Source: Parahaliea mediterranea
GTDB lineage: Bacteria; Pseudomonadota; Gammaproteobacteria; Pseudomonadales; Halieaceae
Direction: 5' to 3'
Length of the DNA stretch: 64,000 nt
Assembly (NCBI RefSeq): GCF_017255185.1
Contig: NZ_JAFKCZ010000022.1
Coordinates: 1 to 64,000 of the forward strand
A program made the position numbers and the translations under genes. The notes under the pieces are model-generated. The model was not told where the DNA came from. It did not search any database and worked only from the letters and a program-made list of their open reading frames with translations. Positions 33,102-42,864 of the stretch are shown one piece after another (within the stretch, counting starts at the first letter, position 1; every line of letters starts with the position of its first letter).

Positions 33102-35987
33102 ATGAACGAGATGCTGTCACAGCCCCTGCCCGGGCCGCTGGCGGAACAGGCCGCCGCGGCCCGGGCCCGCCTGGGCGAGCGCTGCGCGGAGGATGTGCGC
33201 GGGGACTGGGAGCGGGCCTGGGCCGACTATCCCCACCCGTGGCACCTGGACCACATGCTGGCCTGCAGCCCTTTTGTGGCCGAGCAGCTGCGCCGCGACC
33301 TGGCGCCGATGGTGGCGCTGCTGAACTCCGGCGAACTGTTGCGCGGCCTGGACGAGGGCGAACTGCGCGACCAGCTCGAGACCGCGCTGGCGGCGGCGGG
33401 CGCTGAGTTGTTGCCGGTGTTGCGCCGTTTCCGCGCCCGCCACATGCTGCGCATCCTGTGGCGGGACTTTTGCCGCCTGGCGCCGACCCTGGAAACCACC
33501 CGGGACACCTCGCTGCTTGCCGAGGCCTGTATCCAGGGCGCCCTCGAGCACTGCCGCCGGGACCTGGAGCGCCGCTTCGGCACCCCCCGGGGGCGGCGCA
33601 GCGGCGAACCCCAGGAGCTGCTGGTGCTGGCCATGGGCAAGCTCGGCGCCCGCGAGCTCAACGTGTCCTCCGACATCGACCTGATGTTCGCCTACCCCGA
33701 GGCCGGCGATACCGATGGCGAGAGCCGGCAGATCTCCAACGAGCAATTTTTCACCAAGCTGGGCCAGGGGGTGATCAACGCCCTGGACCAGGTCACCGCC
33801 GAGGGTTTCGTGTTCCGGGTGGACATGCGCCTGCGCCCCTACGGCGACAGCGGCGCCCTGGTGCACAATTTCAGTGCCCTGGAGGACTACTACCAGGAAC
33901 AGGGTCGCGACTGGGAGCGCTACGCGCTGATCAAGGCCCGGGCGGTGACCGGCGGCGCGGCGCGGGCGGCGGAGCTGGCGCAGATGCTGCGCCCCTTTAT
34001 CTACCGCAAGTACGTGGACTTCGGCGTCATCGACAGCCTGCGCGGCATGAAGCAGATGATCACCGCCGAGGTGCGGCGCCGGGGCCTGGACAACGACGTC
34101 AAGCTGGGCCACGGCGGCATCCGCGAGGTGGAGTTCATCGCCCAGTGTTTCCAGTTGATTCGCGGCGGCCGCGACCTCGGCCTGCAGCAGCGGGAACTGC
34201 TGCCGGTGCTGGCCGAGTGTGCCGCTCTCGGCTGCCTGCCGGAACAGGCGGCGCGGGAGTTGCGCGAGGCCTATCTCTTCCTGCGCGACAGCGAACACGC
34301 GATCCAGGGTTACCGCGACCAGCAGTCCCAGGCGCTGCCCGGGGAGTCTTTGCAGCAGGCGGCCATGGCCCGGGTCATGGGCTGCGCCGACTGGCCGGCC
34401 TACCTGGAGCGGTTGCGGGAGCACCGGGAGCGGGTGGCCGGGCACTTCCGCAACCTGATCGCCGAGCCGGGCGAGGTCCAGGAACCCGCGGACAGCGACC
34501 TGGTGCTGTGGGGCGAGGACCTCGGCGCCGACAGCCTGGCGGCCCTTGGCTACCGCGACCCGGAGGGCAGTCTGGCACCGCTGGTGGAATTGCGCGACAG
34601 CCGCCGGGTACTGGCCCTGCAGACCCAGGGTCGCGAGCGGCTGGAGGAGTTCATGCCGCAACTGATCCTGGCCTGCGCCGAGGCCGCGGACCCGGATACC
34701 GCGCTGGCGCGGGTCTTGCCCCTGGTGGTGGCGGTCACCCGCCGCAGCGCCTACCTGGCGCTGCTGCTGGAGAATCCGGCGGCCCTCGACGAGCTGGTGA
34801 CGCTGTGCGCCGCCAGCCCCTGGATCGCGCAGCAGATGGCCGATCACCCGGTGCTGCTGGACGAGTTGCTGGACCGCGCGAGCCTGTACACCGCCCCCGA
34901 CAAGGGCCTGCTGCAGGACGAGCTGCGCCAGCAGGTGGCGCGGCTGGCGGTGGACGATCTGGAAGCCCAGATGGATGTCCTGCGCTACTTCAAGGCATCC
35001 CATACCCTGCGGGTGGCCGCCAGCGAGATGGTCGGGCGCCTGCCCTTGATGAAGGTCAGCGACAAACTGACCTGGCTGGCGGAGGTCATCCTCGAGCAGG
35101 TGCTGGCGGTGGCCTGGCACGACCTCACGGTGAAATACGGCGAGCCCGCCAGGCCCGGCGGCGGCTACGGTTTCGCCGTGTTCGGCTACGGCAAGCTGGG
35201 GGGCATCGAGCTCAGCTACAGCTCGGACCTGGACCTGGTTTTCGTTTACGACGCCGAGGCCAGGGGCAGTACCGACGGCAAGCGCAGTATCGAAAACTCG
35301 GTTTTTTATACGCGCCTGGGCCAGCGCATGATCCACATCCTGGAAACCCGCATGGCCCTGGGAAACCTCTACGAAGTGGACATGCGCCTGCGGCCCTCGG
35401 GCAACTCCGGCATGCTGGTCGCCTCCACCAGCGGCTTCGCCAGTTACCAGCGGGAGTCGGCCTGGACCTGGGAGCACCAGGCCCTGGTGCGGGCGCGCCT
35501 GGTGGCCGGTGATCCGGCGGTCGGCGAGCAGGTGTACGCGGTGCGCCAGGAGATGCTGTGCCGGGAGCGGGACACGGCGGAACTGGCCCGGGAGGTGGTC
35601 GCCATGCGCCGGCGCATGCGCGAGCACCTGCTGGGCGCGGAGGTCGCCGCAAACGGTGAATTTCACCTGAAACACGGCGAGGGTGGTATCGTCGATATTG
35701 AATTTATGGTGCAATACGCGGTCTTGGCGTGGTCCCACCGGGTGCCGGACCTGGTCCAGTGGTCCGATAACATCCGCATCCTCGAGACACTGGGCAGTAA
35801 CGGCCTTTTCGAGCAGCGGGAGTCCGAGGCGCTTATCCAGGCCTACCTGGCCTATCGGTCCGCCGCCCACCAGCTTGCCCTGCAACAGCAGCCGGACGTG
35901 GTGCCGGCCGAAGAATACCGTGAGCACAGGGCAGCGGTCTCCGCCAAGTGGGAGCAATTGTTCGCGTCGTACGGCAGCGACGCTTGA
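33102..35987 (+). CDS. glnE: Bifunctional glutamine synthetase adenylyltransferase/removase
   Basis: Adds and removes AMP on glutamine synthetase in response to nitrogen state via PII. 961 residues, near E. coli GlnE (946). Two nucleotidyltransferase domains are seen: the N-terminal removase half with NVSSDIDLMFAYPEAG, and the C-terminal transferase half with GKLGGIELSYSSDLDLVFVYD. Each is followed by a DMRLRPYGDSG or DMRLRPSGNSG strand and a helical GlnD-PII-uridylyltransferase-like domain. GGGAGG precedes the ATG. It is followed after 60 bases by ilvE, as in Pseudomonas. Confidence 0.96.
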   Translation: MNEMLSQPLPGPLAEQAAAARARLGERCAEDVRGDWERAWADYPHPWHLDHMLACSPFVAEQLRRDLAPMVALLNSGELLRGLDEGELRDQLETALAAAGAELLPVLRRFRARHMLRILWRDFCRLAPTLETTRDTSLLAEACIQGALEHCRRDLERRFGTPRGRRSGEPQELLVLAMGKLGARELNVSSDIDLMFAYPEAGDTDGESRQISNEQFFTKLGQGVINALDQVTAEGFVFRVDMRLRPYGDSGALVHNFSALEDYYQEQGRDWERYALIKARAVTGGAARAAELAQMLRPFIYRKYVDFGVIDSLRGMKQMITAEVRRRGLDNDVKLGHGGIREVEFIAQCFQLIRGGRDLGLQQRELLPVLAECAALGCLPEQAARELREAYLFLRDSEHAIQGYRDQQSQALPGESLQQAAMARVMGCADWPAYLERLREHRERVAGHFRNLIAEPGEVQEPADSDLVLWGEDLGADSLAALGYRDPEGSLAPLVELRDSRRVLALQTQGRERLEEFMPQLILACAEAADPDTALARVLPLVVAVTRRSAYLALLLENPAALDELVTLCAASPWIAQQMADHPVLLDELLDRASLYTAPDKGLLQDELRQQVARLAVDDLEAQMDVLRYFKASHTLRVAASEMVGRLPLMKVSDKLTWLAEVILEQVLAVAWHDLTVKYGEPARPGGGYGFAVFGYGKLGGIELSYSSDLDLVFVYDAEARGSTDGKRSIENSVFYTRLGQRMIHILETRMALGNLYEVDMRLRPSGNSGMLVASTSGFASYQRESAWTWEHQALVRARLVAGDPAVGEQVYAVRQEMLCRERDTAELAREVVAMRRRMREHLLGAEVAANGEFHLKHGEGGIVDIEFMVQYAVLAWSHRVPDLVQWSDNIRILETLGSNGLFEQRESEALIQAYLAYRSAAHQLALQQQPDVVPAEEYREHRAAVSAKWEQLFASYGSDA

Positions 35988-36047
35988 TAATCCCGGCAGG
36001 TTGTTGGCAAACAGCCCGCCAGGGCGTGTATTGACAGGAGTAGGGTG

Positions 36048-36974
36048 ATGAATCTGGCTGATCGCGATGGGCTGATCTGGTTTGACGGCGAAATGGTGCC
36101 GTGGCGGGAGGCGAAGGTGCATGTGCTCACCCATACCCTGCACTACGGCCTGGGCGTATTCGAGGGCGTTCGCGCCTACAAGACCCCGGACCGGGGCACC
36201 TGTATTTTCCGCCTGAAGGAGCACACCGACCGCCTGTTCGGCTCGGCCCACATCCTGGGCATGGGCATGCCCTACGACAAGGACACCCTGAACGAAGCCC
36301 AGCGCCAGGTGGTGCGCGAGAACGGTTTGGAAGAGGCCTACCTGCGGCCGATGTGCTTCTACGGCTCCGAGGGCATGGGCCTGCGCGCCGACAACCTGCA
36401 GACCCACGTCATCGTCGCCGCCTGGGAGTGGCCCTCCTACATGGACCCCGAGGCGAGGGACCGCGGCATCAAGGTGCGCACCTCGTCCTACACCCGGCAC
36501 CACGTGAACATCACCATGTGCAAGGCCAAGGCCAACGGCAACTACATCAACTCGATGCTGGCGCTCAAGGAGGCCCTCGACTGCGGCGCCGAGGAGGCCC
36601 TGCTGCTCGACAACGAAGGCTATGTGCAGGAAGGCAGCGGCGAGAATATCTTCATCGTGCGCAACGACCAGATCCTGACCCCGGATTTGACCTCCTGCCT
36701 GGACGGCATCACCCGCCGCAGCATCTTCACCCTGGCGGAGGAGCTCGGCTACACCATCCGCGAAAAACGCATCACCCGTGACGAGGTCTACGTCGCCGAC
36801 GAGGCCTTCTTCACCGGCACCGCCGCCGAGGTGGTGCCGATTCGCGAGCTGGACGGCCGCACCATCGGCAGCGGCTCCCGCGGCCCGCTGACCGAGAAAC
36901 TGCAGACCATGTATTTCGATACCGTGCGCGGCAACCGCAGCCAGTACCGGGAGTGGCTCACCCCGGTGGCCTGA
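36048..36974 (+). CDS. ilvE: Branched-chain amino acid aminotransferase
   Basis: Class IV (fold IV) PLP enzyme for the last step of valine, leucine and isoleucine synthesis; 308 residues, as E. coli IlvE (309). The HYGLGVFEGVRAYKT loop, the PLP lysine in MCKAKANGNYINSMLAL and the phosphate loop EGSGENIFIV are present. The ATG at 36048 has GGAG seven bases upstream. The GTG at 36045 is also possible. Confidence 0.95.
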   Translation: MNLADRDGLIWFDGEMVPWREAKVHVLTHTLHYGLGVFEGVRAYKTPDRGTCIFRLKEHTDRLFGSAHILGMGMPYDKDTLNEAQRQVVRENGLEEAYLRPMCFYGSEGMGLRADNLQTHVIVAAWEWPSYMDPEARDRGIKVRTSSYTRHHVNITMCKAKANGNYINSMLALKEALDCGAEEALLLDNEGYVQEGSGENIFIVRNDQILTPDLTSCLDGITRRSIFTLAEELGYTIREKRITRDEVYVADEAFFTGTAAEVVPIRELDGRTIGSGSRGPLTEKLQTMYFDTVRGNRSQYREWLTPVA

Positions 36975-37060
36975 CGGGCTGCTGAAAAGCGGGCTGCCTA
37001 TTGCCAAGGCGCCGCCGCGGCCTTTGACAGTGACAAAGGACAAGGGAGGGATTGGTTCCC

Positions 37061-37969
37061 ATGGCGGAAGTGCGTGAAGACGAGGTTGTGGATCGCGCCG
37101 GAAACGGCGCGAGGGAAAACGCAACGCTCACCCCCGAGGAGGGCCGCCTGGCCGGCGATGTGTACTACCGCCACTGGCCCCCCCTGGGGCAGGCGCGGGG
37201 CGTGATCCTGCTGGTGCATGGCCTGGGGGAGCACAGCGGCCGTTACCAGGGCTTCGCCGACTACCTCTGCCCGCGCGGTTTCGCGGTGGTGGCGCCGGAT
37301 CATCCCGGTCACGGCGAGTCGCCCGGAACACGGTCCCATATCGATCGTTTCGAGGACTTCTTCCCGCCCCTGGACAAGCTGGGCGCGGCTATCGCCCGCT
37401 GGTACCCGGACCTGCCCCGTTTCCTGGTGGGGCATTCCATGGGCGGCCTGATTGCCGCCCGCTACCTGCTCGACCACCAGCGGCAATTCGCCGGCGCGGC
37501 GTTCTCGGGCGCGGCGCTGGCGGTGCCCGACTCGCCGCCGAAAATCCTGCTGTGGATCAACCGCCTGCTGTCGCGCCTGTTCCCCAGGCTGGGGCTGATG
37601 CAACTGGACGCCAGCGAGGTCAGTCGCGACCCCGAGGTGGTGCGGGCCTACCGCGACGATCCCCTGGTGCACGACGGCAAGGTCAGCGCCCGCCTGGTGA
37701 ACGAGCTGTTTCGCACCATGGGCGAAGTCGAGGCCCGGCGCGCGGAGCTTGTGCTACCGGTACTGGTGATGCACGGCGAGGCCGACGTGATGACCGCGGC
37801 CAGTGGCTCCGCCGCCTTTCACGCCGGTATCGGCTCCACCGACAAGACCCTGTGCCTTTACCCGGGCTTGTACCACGAGATTTTCAACGAGCCGGAACGG
37901 CTGGAAGTGCTGGAAGAGTTGGCGGACTGGTTGGAGCGGCGCTGCGGCGAAGCCGTGGCCGGGACCTAG
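37061..37969 (+). CDS. Alpha/beta hydrolase, monoacylglycerol lipase-like
   Basis: 302 residues of the Hydrolase_4 family. The oxyanion region is LLVHGLGEHSGRYQGF, the nucleophile elbow GHSMGG, the acid residue in MHGEADVM and the His in YPGLYHEIFNE. The lid segment (PKILLWINRLLSRLFPRLG) is hydrophobic and may touch the membrane. GGAGG lies 11 bases before the ATG. A T-run terminator follows it, so it ends a unit. The likely substrate is a monoacylglycerol or lysophospholipid (family inference). Confidence 0.88.
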   Translation: MAEVREDEVVDRAGNGARENATLTPEEGRLAGDVYYRHWPPLGQARGVILLVHGLGEHSGRYQGFADYLCPRGFAVVAPDHPGHGESPGTRSHIDRFEDFFPPLDKLGAAIARWYPDLPRFLVGHSMGGLIAARYLLDHQRQFAGAAFSGAALAVPDSPPKILLWINRLLSRLFPRLGLMQLDASEVSRDPEVVRAYRDDPLVHDGKVSARLVNELFRTMGEVEARRAELVLPVLVMHGEADVMTAASGSAAFHAGIGSTDKTLCLYPGLYHEIFNEPERLEVLEELADWLERRCGEAVAGT

Positions 37970-37974
37970 CGGGG

Positions 37975-38006
37975 CCGGGGCGGCTCGTGCGATCCCCGGT
38001 TTTTTT
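37975..38006 (+). terminator. Rho-independent terminator after the hydrolase
   Basis: Short stem CCGGGG/CCCCGG at 37975-37980 and 37994-37999 with seven T directly after. It sits between convergent genes. Confidence 0.6.
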
Positions 38007-38018
38007 CCCCGGTAATCA

Positions 38019-38771
38019 TCAATCCTTGGCGCGTCGTCGATAGGCTTCCACGGCCAGCAGCCGGGCTTCCTCGTGACCCAGCTCCGGGTGTTGGCGACGC
38101 CAGGCCAGAAAGCAGCGCCAGCGGTCCGCGCGGGTGGCGGCCGAGGCGGGCAATCGGCTGAGCGCCGCGAGGTCGGCCAGCAGCCCGGTGCCGGGCGGGG
38201 GCCTGCGCAGGCTGCCGTGTTCGTTGTTGATCAGGGCGAAGCGAAACTGCCCGCCCTTGTAGGTGGCCAGGACATTGTCCGAGCGCAGGTCGCCGTGTAG
38301 AAAACCGGCGGCGTGCAGGCGGCCGATGAAGGTGCCGAGTTCCCGCAGCAGGGCGCGGCGCAGGGCCAGGGTGGCGGGGTCGCGGTCGCCGAGCGCGAGC
38401 CGCAGCCAGTGACTCACCGATTCGCCGGCCAGCGCGTCCACGAATACATACTCGCGCCCGTTCTCCAACACGCCGAGGCCCCGGTATTGCGGCGCGGTGA
38501 AGCCCGCCAGCGCCAGCCTGGCGCTGTTGCGCCGCGCACGGCGCGCCACGCCGAGGCCCAGGCGGGCGCCCAGCCGTCCCGGAAGGGAGCGCGCGGTGTA
38601 TTCCTTGTAGTACAGGCCCGCCGCCGGGTTCCGGGCGACCAGGTCGTGCGCGGAGCTGGCGACACTCTCCCATCCCGCGGGCAATTCCCGGCCGGCGAGC
38701 TGCCGGGCAATATGCTCCAGGTCGGTGCCGTCGGCGCTTTCGCGGGTGATGGTTTGGGCGCTGGTGTCCAT
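38019..38771 (-). CDS. LPS kinase-like protein (Kdo/WaaP/InaA family)
   Basis: 250-residue protein-kinase-like fold, most like lipopolysaccharide core kinases (PF06293). Lys56 (YYKEY) may bind ATP. The catalytic loop HGDLRSDN (159-166) is intact. The metal-binding motif where such kinases carry Asp (as LIDN) reads LINN, with Asn182 in place of Asp. This could reduce or remove phosphate transfer. The basic stretch RRARRNSARL suits binding to LPS. Its neighbours (rfb genes, waaA) support a role in core phosphorylation. No close operon partner. Confidence 0.7.
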   Translation of the reverse strand: MDTSAQTITRESADGTDLEHIARQLAGRELPAGWESVASSAHDLVARNPAAGLYYKEYTARSLPGRLGARLGLGVARRARRNSARLALAGFTAPQYRGLGVLENGREYVFVDALAGESVSHWLRLALGDRDPATLALRRALLRELGTFIGRLHAAGFLHGDLRSDNVLATYKGGQFRFALINNEHGSLRRPPPGTGLLADLAALSRLPASAATRADRWRCFLAWRRQHPELGHEEARLLAVEAYRRRAKD

Positions 38772-38873
38772 GGACGTGTTATTCTACGCGGCTGTGGCCG
38801 CCAAATCTCCGGGTTTTTTCGCTGGCCGGCCCCCATGCCACGCTGCCAATCAGGACCCATTCAGATCATCGCC

Positions 38874-39749
38874 ATGCAAAAAGTACTCGTCACCGGCGCC
38901 AACGGCCAGCTCGGCCGCGAACTGGCGGAGCACGCACCCGAGGTGGAGCTGCTGGCCCTGGGCCGCGACGCACTGGACATTGCCGACCCCAATGCCACTT
39001 TGGAGCGCATCGCCGCGCTGGCCCCGGATGTGGTGATCAACGCCGCCGCCTACACCGCGGTGGACCGCGCCGAGTCGGAACCCGAGCGCGCCCGGCAGGT
39101 GAACGCCGCCGGCGCCGGCCATCTCGCCCGCGCCTGCGCGAGCCTGGGGGTGCGAATGCTTCATGTGTCCACGGATTTCGTGTTCGATGGCCAGGCCGGC
39201 ACCCCCTACGACCCCAGTGCCGCCACCAATCCGCTGGGCGTTTACGGCGCCAGCAAGCTTGACGGCGAGAAGGCGGTGCGCGAGTGTCTGCCGCGGGCGC
39301 TGATCGTGCGCACCGGCTGGGTGTACTCCCGCTTCGGCGGCAATTTCGTCAAGACCATGCTGCGTCTGATGGGCGAGCGCGACACCTTGCGGGTGGTGGG
39401 CGACCAGGTGGGCACCCCCACCTGGGCCGCCGGGCTGGCGCGGGCGCTGTGGGATTTTGCCGCCCGCCCGGAACTGCACGGCACCTACCACTGGAGCGAC
39501 GCCGGCGTGTGCAGCTGGTACGACTTCGCGGTGGCCATCGCCGAGGAGGGCCTGGCCCGGGGCCTGCTGACCCGCCCGGTGACGGTGGCGCCGATCCCCG
39601 CCAGCGACTATCCCACCCCCGCCCGCCGCCCGGCCTACAGCGTGCTGGACAAGGGCGCGACCTGGGCGGACCTGGGGCGCCCCGGGGTGCACTGGCGCGA
39701 GCAACTGCGCCGCATGCTGGATGAATACAAGGAGCACCACATTGAGTAA
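38874..39749 (+). CDS. rfbD: dTDP-4-dehydrorhamnose reductase
   Basis: Last step of dTDP-L-rhamnose synthesis; short-chain dehydrogenase of 291 residues. The TGANGQLGREL NADPH loop, the STDFVFDG strand, the YGASKLDGE (Tyr/Lys) catalytic pair and the TGWVYSRFGGNFV segment are seen. The ATG at 38874 is chosen as homology begins at MQKVLVTGANG; there is no clear ribosome site. It overlaps rfbB by eight bases. Confidence 0.95.
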   Translation: MQKVLVTGANGQLGRELAEHAPEVELLALGRDALDIADPNATLERIAALAPDVVINAAAYTAVDRAESEPERARQVNAAGAGHLARACASLGVRMLHVSTDFVFDGQAGTPYDPSAATNPLGVYGASKLDGEKAVRECLPRALIVRTGWVYSRFGGNFVKTMLRLMGERDTLRVVGDQVGTPTWAAGLARALWDFAARPELHGTYHWSDAGVCSWYDFAVAIAEEGLARGLLTRPVTVAPIPASDYPTPARRPAYSVLDKGATWADLGRPGVHWREQLRRMLDEYKEHHIE

Positions 39750-40806
39750 GTCACTACTGGTCACCGGCGCCGCCGGTTTTATCGGCGCCAATTTCGTTCA
39801 CCACTGGGCCGCCGCCCACCCGCGGGACACCCTGGTGGCCCTCGACGCGCTGACCTACGCCGGCAATCGCGCCAGCCTGGCGGATCTGGAGGGCCGCGCC
39901 AATTTCCACTTCGTGCACGGCGATATCTGTGACCAGGCCCTGGTGGAACGCGCCCTGCGCGACCACGATGTCGACACCATCGTGCACTTCGCGGCGGAGA
40001 GCCACGTGGATCGCTCGATCACCGGTCCCGGCGCCTTTATCCAGACCAATGTGATCGGCACCCACAGCCTGCTGGAGGCGGCGCGCGCCACCTGGCTGGC
40101 CGGCAGCGGCCGCGAGCACCGTTTCCACCACGTGTCCACGGACGAGGTCTACGGCTCCCTGGCCCCGGCGGCGCCGGCTTTCCACGAGGAGCTGAAGTAC
40201 GAGCCGAATTCCCCCTATTCGGCGAGCAAGGCGGCCTCGGACCACCTGGTCCGCGCCTGGCACCACACCTACGGCCTGCAGGTGACCACGAGCAACTGCT
40301 CGAACAATTACGGGCCCTACCATTTCCCGGAGAAACTGATCCCGCTGTGCCTGACCAATATCCTCCGCGGCCGCCCGCTGCCGGTCTACGGCGACGGCAG
40401 CAATATCCGCGACTGGCTCTATGTGCAGGATCACTGCCGGGGCATCGAGCGGGTGCTGGAGGGCGGTACGGTGGGCGACACCTACAATATCGGCGGCAAC
40501 AATGAGTGGAACAACCTGGACATCGTCCACCTGCTCTGCGACCGCCTGGATACCCGCTTCGCGGAGAACGCGGAATTGCGCACCCGCTACCCGGACGCAC
40601 CGGCGGCCGGCGGCGGCAGCGCCCGCGACCTGATCACCTTCGTGGAGGACCGCGCGGGCCACGACTGGCGCTATGCGATCGACGCGTCGAAGATTTCCGG
40701 TGAGCTGGGCTATGAGCCGGTGGAGTCGTTTGAGACGGGGATCGAGAAGACCCTCGACTGGTACCTGGCCAACGAATCCTGGTGGCGGCCGCTGCTGCCC
40801 AACTAG
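39742..40806 (+). CDS. rfbB: dTDP-glucose 4,6-dehydratase
   Basis: Second step of dTDP-L-rhamnose synthesis, 354 residues. The Rossmann start is VTGAAGFIGANFV, with STDEVYGSL and the catalytic YSASKAASDHLV. TTG at 39742 is the likely start: AGGAG lies seven bases upstream and the ATG at 39721 is inside rfbD with no homology. The TTG overlaps the rfbD stop, so the two are translationally coupled. A REP array follows directly. Confidence 0.94.
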   Translation: MSKSLLVTGAAGFIGANFVHHWAAAHPRDTLVALDALTYAGNRASLADLEGRANFHFVHGDICDQALVERALRDHDVDTIVHFAAESHVDRSITGPGAFIQTNVIGTHSLLEAARATWLAGSGREHRFHHVSTDEVYGSLAPAAPAFHEELKYEPNSPYSASKAASDHLVRAWHHTYGLQVTTSNCSNNYGPYHFPEKLIPLCLTNILRGRPLPVYGDGSNIRDWLYVQDHCRGIERVLEGGTVGDTYNIGGNNEWNNLDIVHLLCDRLDTRFAENAELRTRYPDAPAAGGGSARDLITFVEDRAGHDWRYAIDASKISGELGYEPVESFETGIEKTLDWYLANESWWRPLLPN

Positions 40807-41420
40807 CGCCCACCACCCTGTAGGGTCGAATTCATTCGACCAAAAAGCGGCGGAATGAATTCCGCCCTACAAGGCGGCTCGGCTGGGAACCTGTAGGGTC
40901 GAATTCATTCGACCAAAAAGCGGCGGAATGAATTCCGCCCTACAAGGTGGCTTGGCCGGGAACCTGTAGGGTCGAATTCATTCGACCAAAAGCGGCGGAA
41001 TGAATTCCGCCCTACAAGGTGGCTTGGCTGGGAATCTGTAGGGTCGAATTCATTCGACCAAAAAGCGGCGGAATGAATTCCGCCCTACAAGGTGGCTTGG
41101 CCGGGAATCTGTAGGGTCGAATGCATTCGACCAAAAAGCGGCGGAATGAATTCCGCCCTACAAGGTGGCTTGGTCGGGAATCTGCAGGGTCGAATGCATT
41201 CGACCAAAAAGCGGCGGAATGAATTCCGCCCTACAAGGCGGCTCGGCTGGGAACCTGTAGGGTCGAATGCATTCGACCAAAAAGAGGCGGAATGAATTCC
41301 GCCCTACAAGGTGGCTCGGCTGGGAACCTGTAGGGTCGAATTCATTCGACCAAATTGCGGATTGCGAAGTGCCAAATCCCGATTGGACAATTAACCCGTG
41401 GTCTGGGAAGCCACAAACGC
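40807..41420. repeat. REP (BIME) tandem array between rfbB and rfbC
   Basis: Seven full units of 72-73 bp and a terminal REP. The GTAG feet start at 40820, 40893, 40966, 41038, 41111, 41184 (GCAG), 41257 and 41330. Each unit pairs a direct REP (stem GGTCGAAT) with an inverted one (stem GGCGGAAT, CTAC foot) across an aaaaagc spacer, plus a linker near gtggcttggccgggaa. In three later units the REP centre changed from TC to GC, making a perfect palindrome. The array sits between the 3' ends of two convergent rfb units. Confidence 0.92.
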
Positions 41421-41969
41421 CTAGTCAAAAAACGGAATAGCCCCCCAAGCCAACCCCTCGGCATCCTTCCCCGACAACCGGGGCGACTCCCCCGCCGGTA
41501 CCGGCCACTCAACCCCCACCGTGGGGTCGTCCCAGGCCAGGCTCACCTCGCTCGAGGGGTCGTAGTAATCCGTACACTTGTACTGGAAATCCGCATACTG
41601 GGACGTCACATAGAAACCGTGGGCAAAGCCCGGCGGTACCCACATCATCGCATGGTTGGCCGCCGACAACTCCGCGCCGAACCACTGGCCGAAAGTGGGG
41701 GACGAGCGGCGCAGGTCCACCGCCACGTCGAACACCGAGCCCTCCACCACGCGCACCAGCTTGCCCTGGGTGTGGCGGGTCTGGTAGTGCAGGCCGCGCA
41801 GGATACCCCGGGCCGAGCGGCTGTGGTTGTCCTGCACGAAGTCCAGGTCCAGACCCAGTTCGCGGAACGTATTCGCGTTCCAGCTCTCCATGAAAAAGCC
41901 GCGCTCGTCGCCGAACACCTTGGGGTGTAGCAGCAAAACATCCCGCAGCGTGGTCTGCTCAACGTTCAT
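41421..41969 (-). CDS. rfbC: dTDP-4-dehydrorhamnose 3,5-epimerase
   Basis: Third step of dTDP-L-rhamnose synthesis; cupin of 182 residues. [28 protein letters not shown] (catalytic His) and [12 protein letters not shown] (metal-like cupin His) are visible, plus the Tyr/Asp in [10 protein letters not shown]. Its start lies inside the end of rfbA (11-base overlap), so the two are coupled. Confidence 0.96.
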   Translation of the reverse strand: MNVEQTTLRDVLLLHPKVFGDERGFFMESWNANTFRELGLDLDFVQDNHSRSARGILRGLHYQTRHTQGKLVRVVEGSVFDVAVDLRRSSPTFGQWFGAELSAANHAMMWVPPGFAHGFYVTSQYADFQYKCTDYYDPSSEVSLAWDDPTVGVEWPVPAGESPRLSGKDAEGLAWGAIPFFD

Positions 41970-42864
41970 CGAACACCACCCCTTCCTCCTTCAGCAAGTG
42001 CTTCAGGTACAGGCCGTAGCCGCTCTTTTCCAGGGGGGCCGCCAGGGCCAGCAGGTCCTCGGCGCTGATATAACCCATGCGGTAGGCCACCTCTTCCGGG
42101 CAGGCGATCTTCAGGCCCTGGCGCTCCTCCACCACGCGGATATAGTTTGCCGCGTCCAGCAGCGAGTTGTGGGTGCCGGTGTCGAGCCAGGCGGTGCCGC
42201 GGCTCATCACCTCCACCTGCAGGTCGCCCCGCTGCAGGTAGGCGCGGTTGACGTCGGTGATCTCCAGCTCGCCGCGGTGGGAGGGCTGGATGTCGCGGGC
42301 GATGTCCACCACGTCGTTGTCGTAGAAATACAGGCCGGTGACCGCGTAGTGGGAACGCGGCTTGGCGGGCTTTTCCTCGATATCCAGGGCGGTGCCGTCC
42401 TTGTCGAAGCTGACCACGCCGTAGCGCTCGGGATCCTGCACGTAATAGGCGAACACCGAGGCGCCGTTGTCGCGGGCGGCGGCCGCGCGCAGGCTGCGGG
42501 TGAAGCCGCCGCCGTAGAAGATATTGTCCCCCAGCACCAGCGCGCTGGGGGAATTGCCGATGAAGTCCGCTCCCAGGATGAAGGCCTGGGCGAGGCCGTC
42601 GGGGCTGGGTTGCACGGTGTAGGAAAGATTGATGCCCCACTGGCTGCCATCCCCCAGCAGGTTGGTGAAGGCCCGCTGGTCGTGGGGAGTGGTGATTACC
42701 AGGATGTCGCGTATCCCCGCCAGCATCAGGGTGGCCAGCGGGTAGTAGATCATCGGTTTGTCGTACACCGGCATCAGCTGTTTGCTGACCGTGCTGGTGA
42801 GTGGGTGCAGGCGGGTGCCGGAGCCGCCGGCGAGGATGATGCCTTTGTGTTGGGTTGGGGGCAT
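41959..42864 (-). CDS. rfbA: Glucose-1-phosphate thymidylyltransferase
   Basis: First step of dTDP-L-rhamnose synthesis; 301 residues, as RfbA proteins of other bacteria. The nucleotide loop is [13 protein letters not shown], followed by [16 protein letters not shown] and catalytic [10 protein letters not shown]. The ATG at 42864 has a short leader. A minus-strand TATAAT at 42896-42901 may be its -10. Together with rfbC, B and D all four rhamnose genes are present, in two convergent pairs. Confidence 0.96.
   Translation of the reverse strand: MPPTQHKGIILAGGSGTRLHPLTSTVSKQLMPVYDKPMIYYPLATLMLAGIRDILVITTPHDQRAFTNLLGDGSQWGINLSYTVQPSPDGLAQAFILGADFIGNSPSALVLGDNIFYGGGFTRSLRAAAARDNGASVFAYYVQDPERYGVVSFDKDGTALDIEEKPAKPRSHYAVTGLYFYDNDVVDIARDIQPSHRGELEITDVNRAYLQRGDLQVEVMSRGTAWLDTGTHNSLLDAANYIRVVEERQGLKIACPEEVAYRMGYISAEDLLALAAPLEKSGYGLYLKHLLKEEGVVFDER

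Noticed and set aside
33117-37124. Open frame of 1335 codons on the minus strand
   Set aside because: It lies antisense to glnE and ilvE, is rich in Gln/His/Arg/Gly and has no domain; it is a by-product of high GC third positions.
40818-41353. CRISPR array
   Set aside because: Spacers are nearly identical between units and no cas gene is near; the units are paired REPs.
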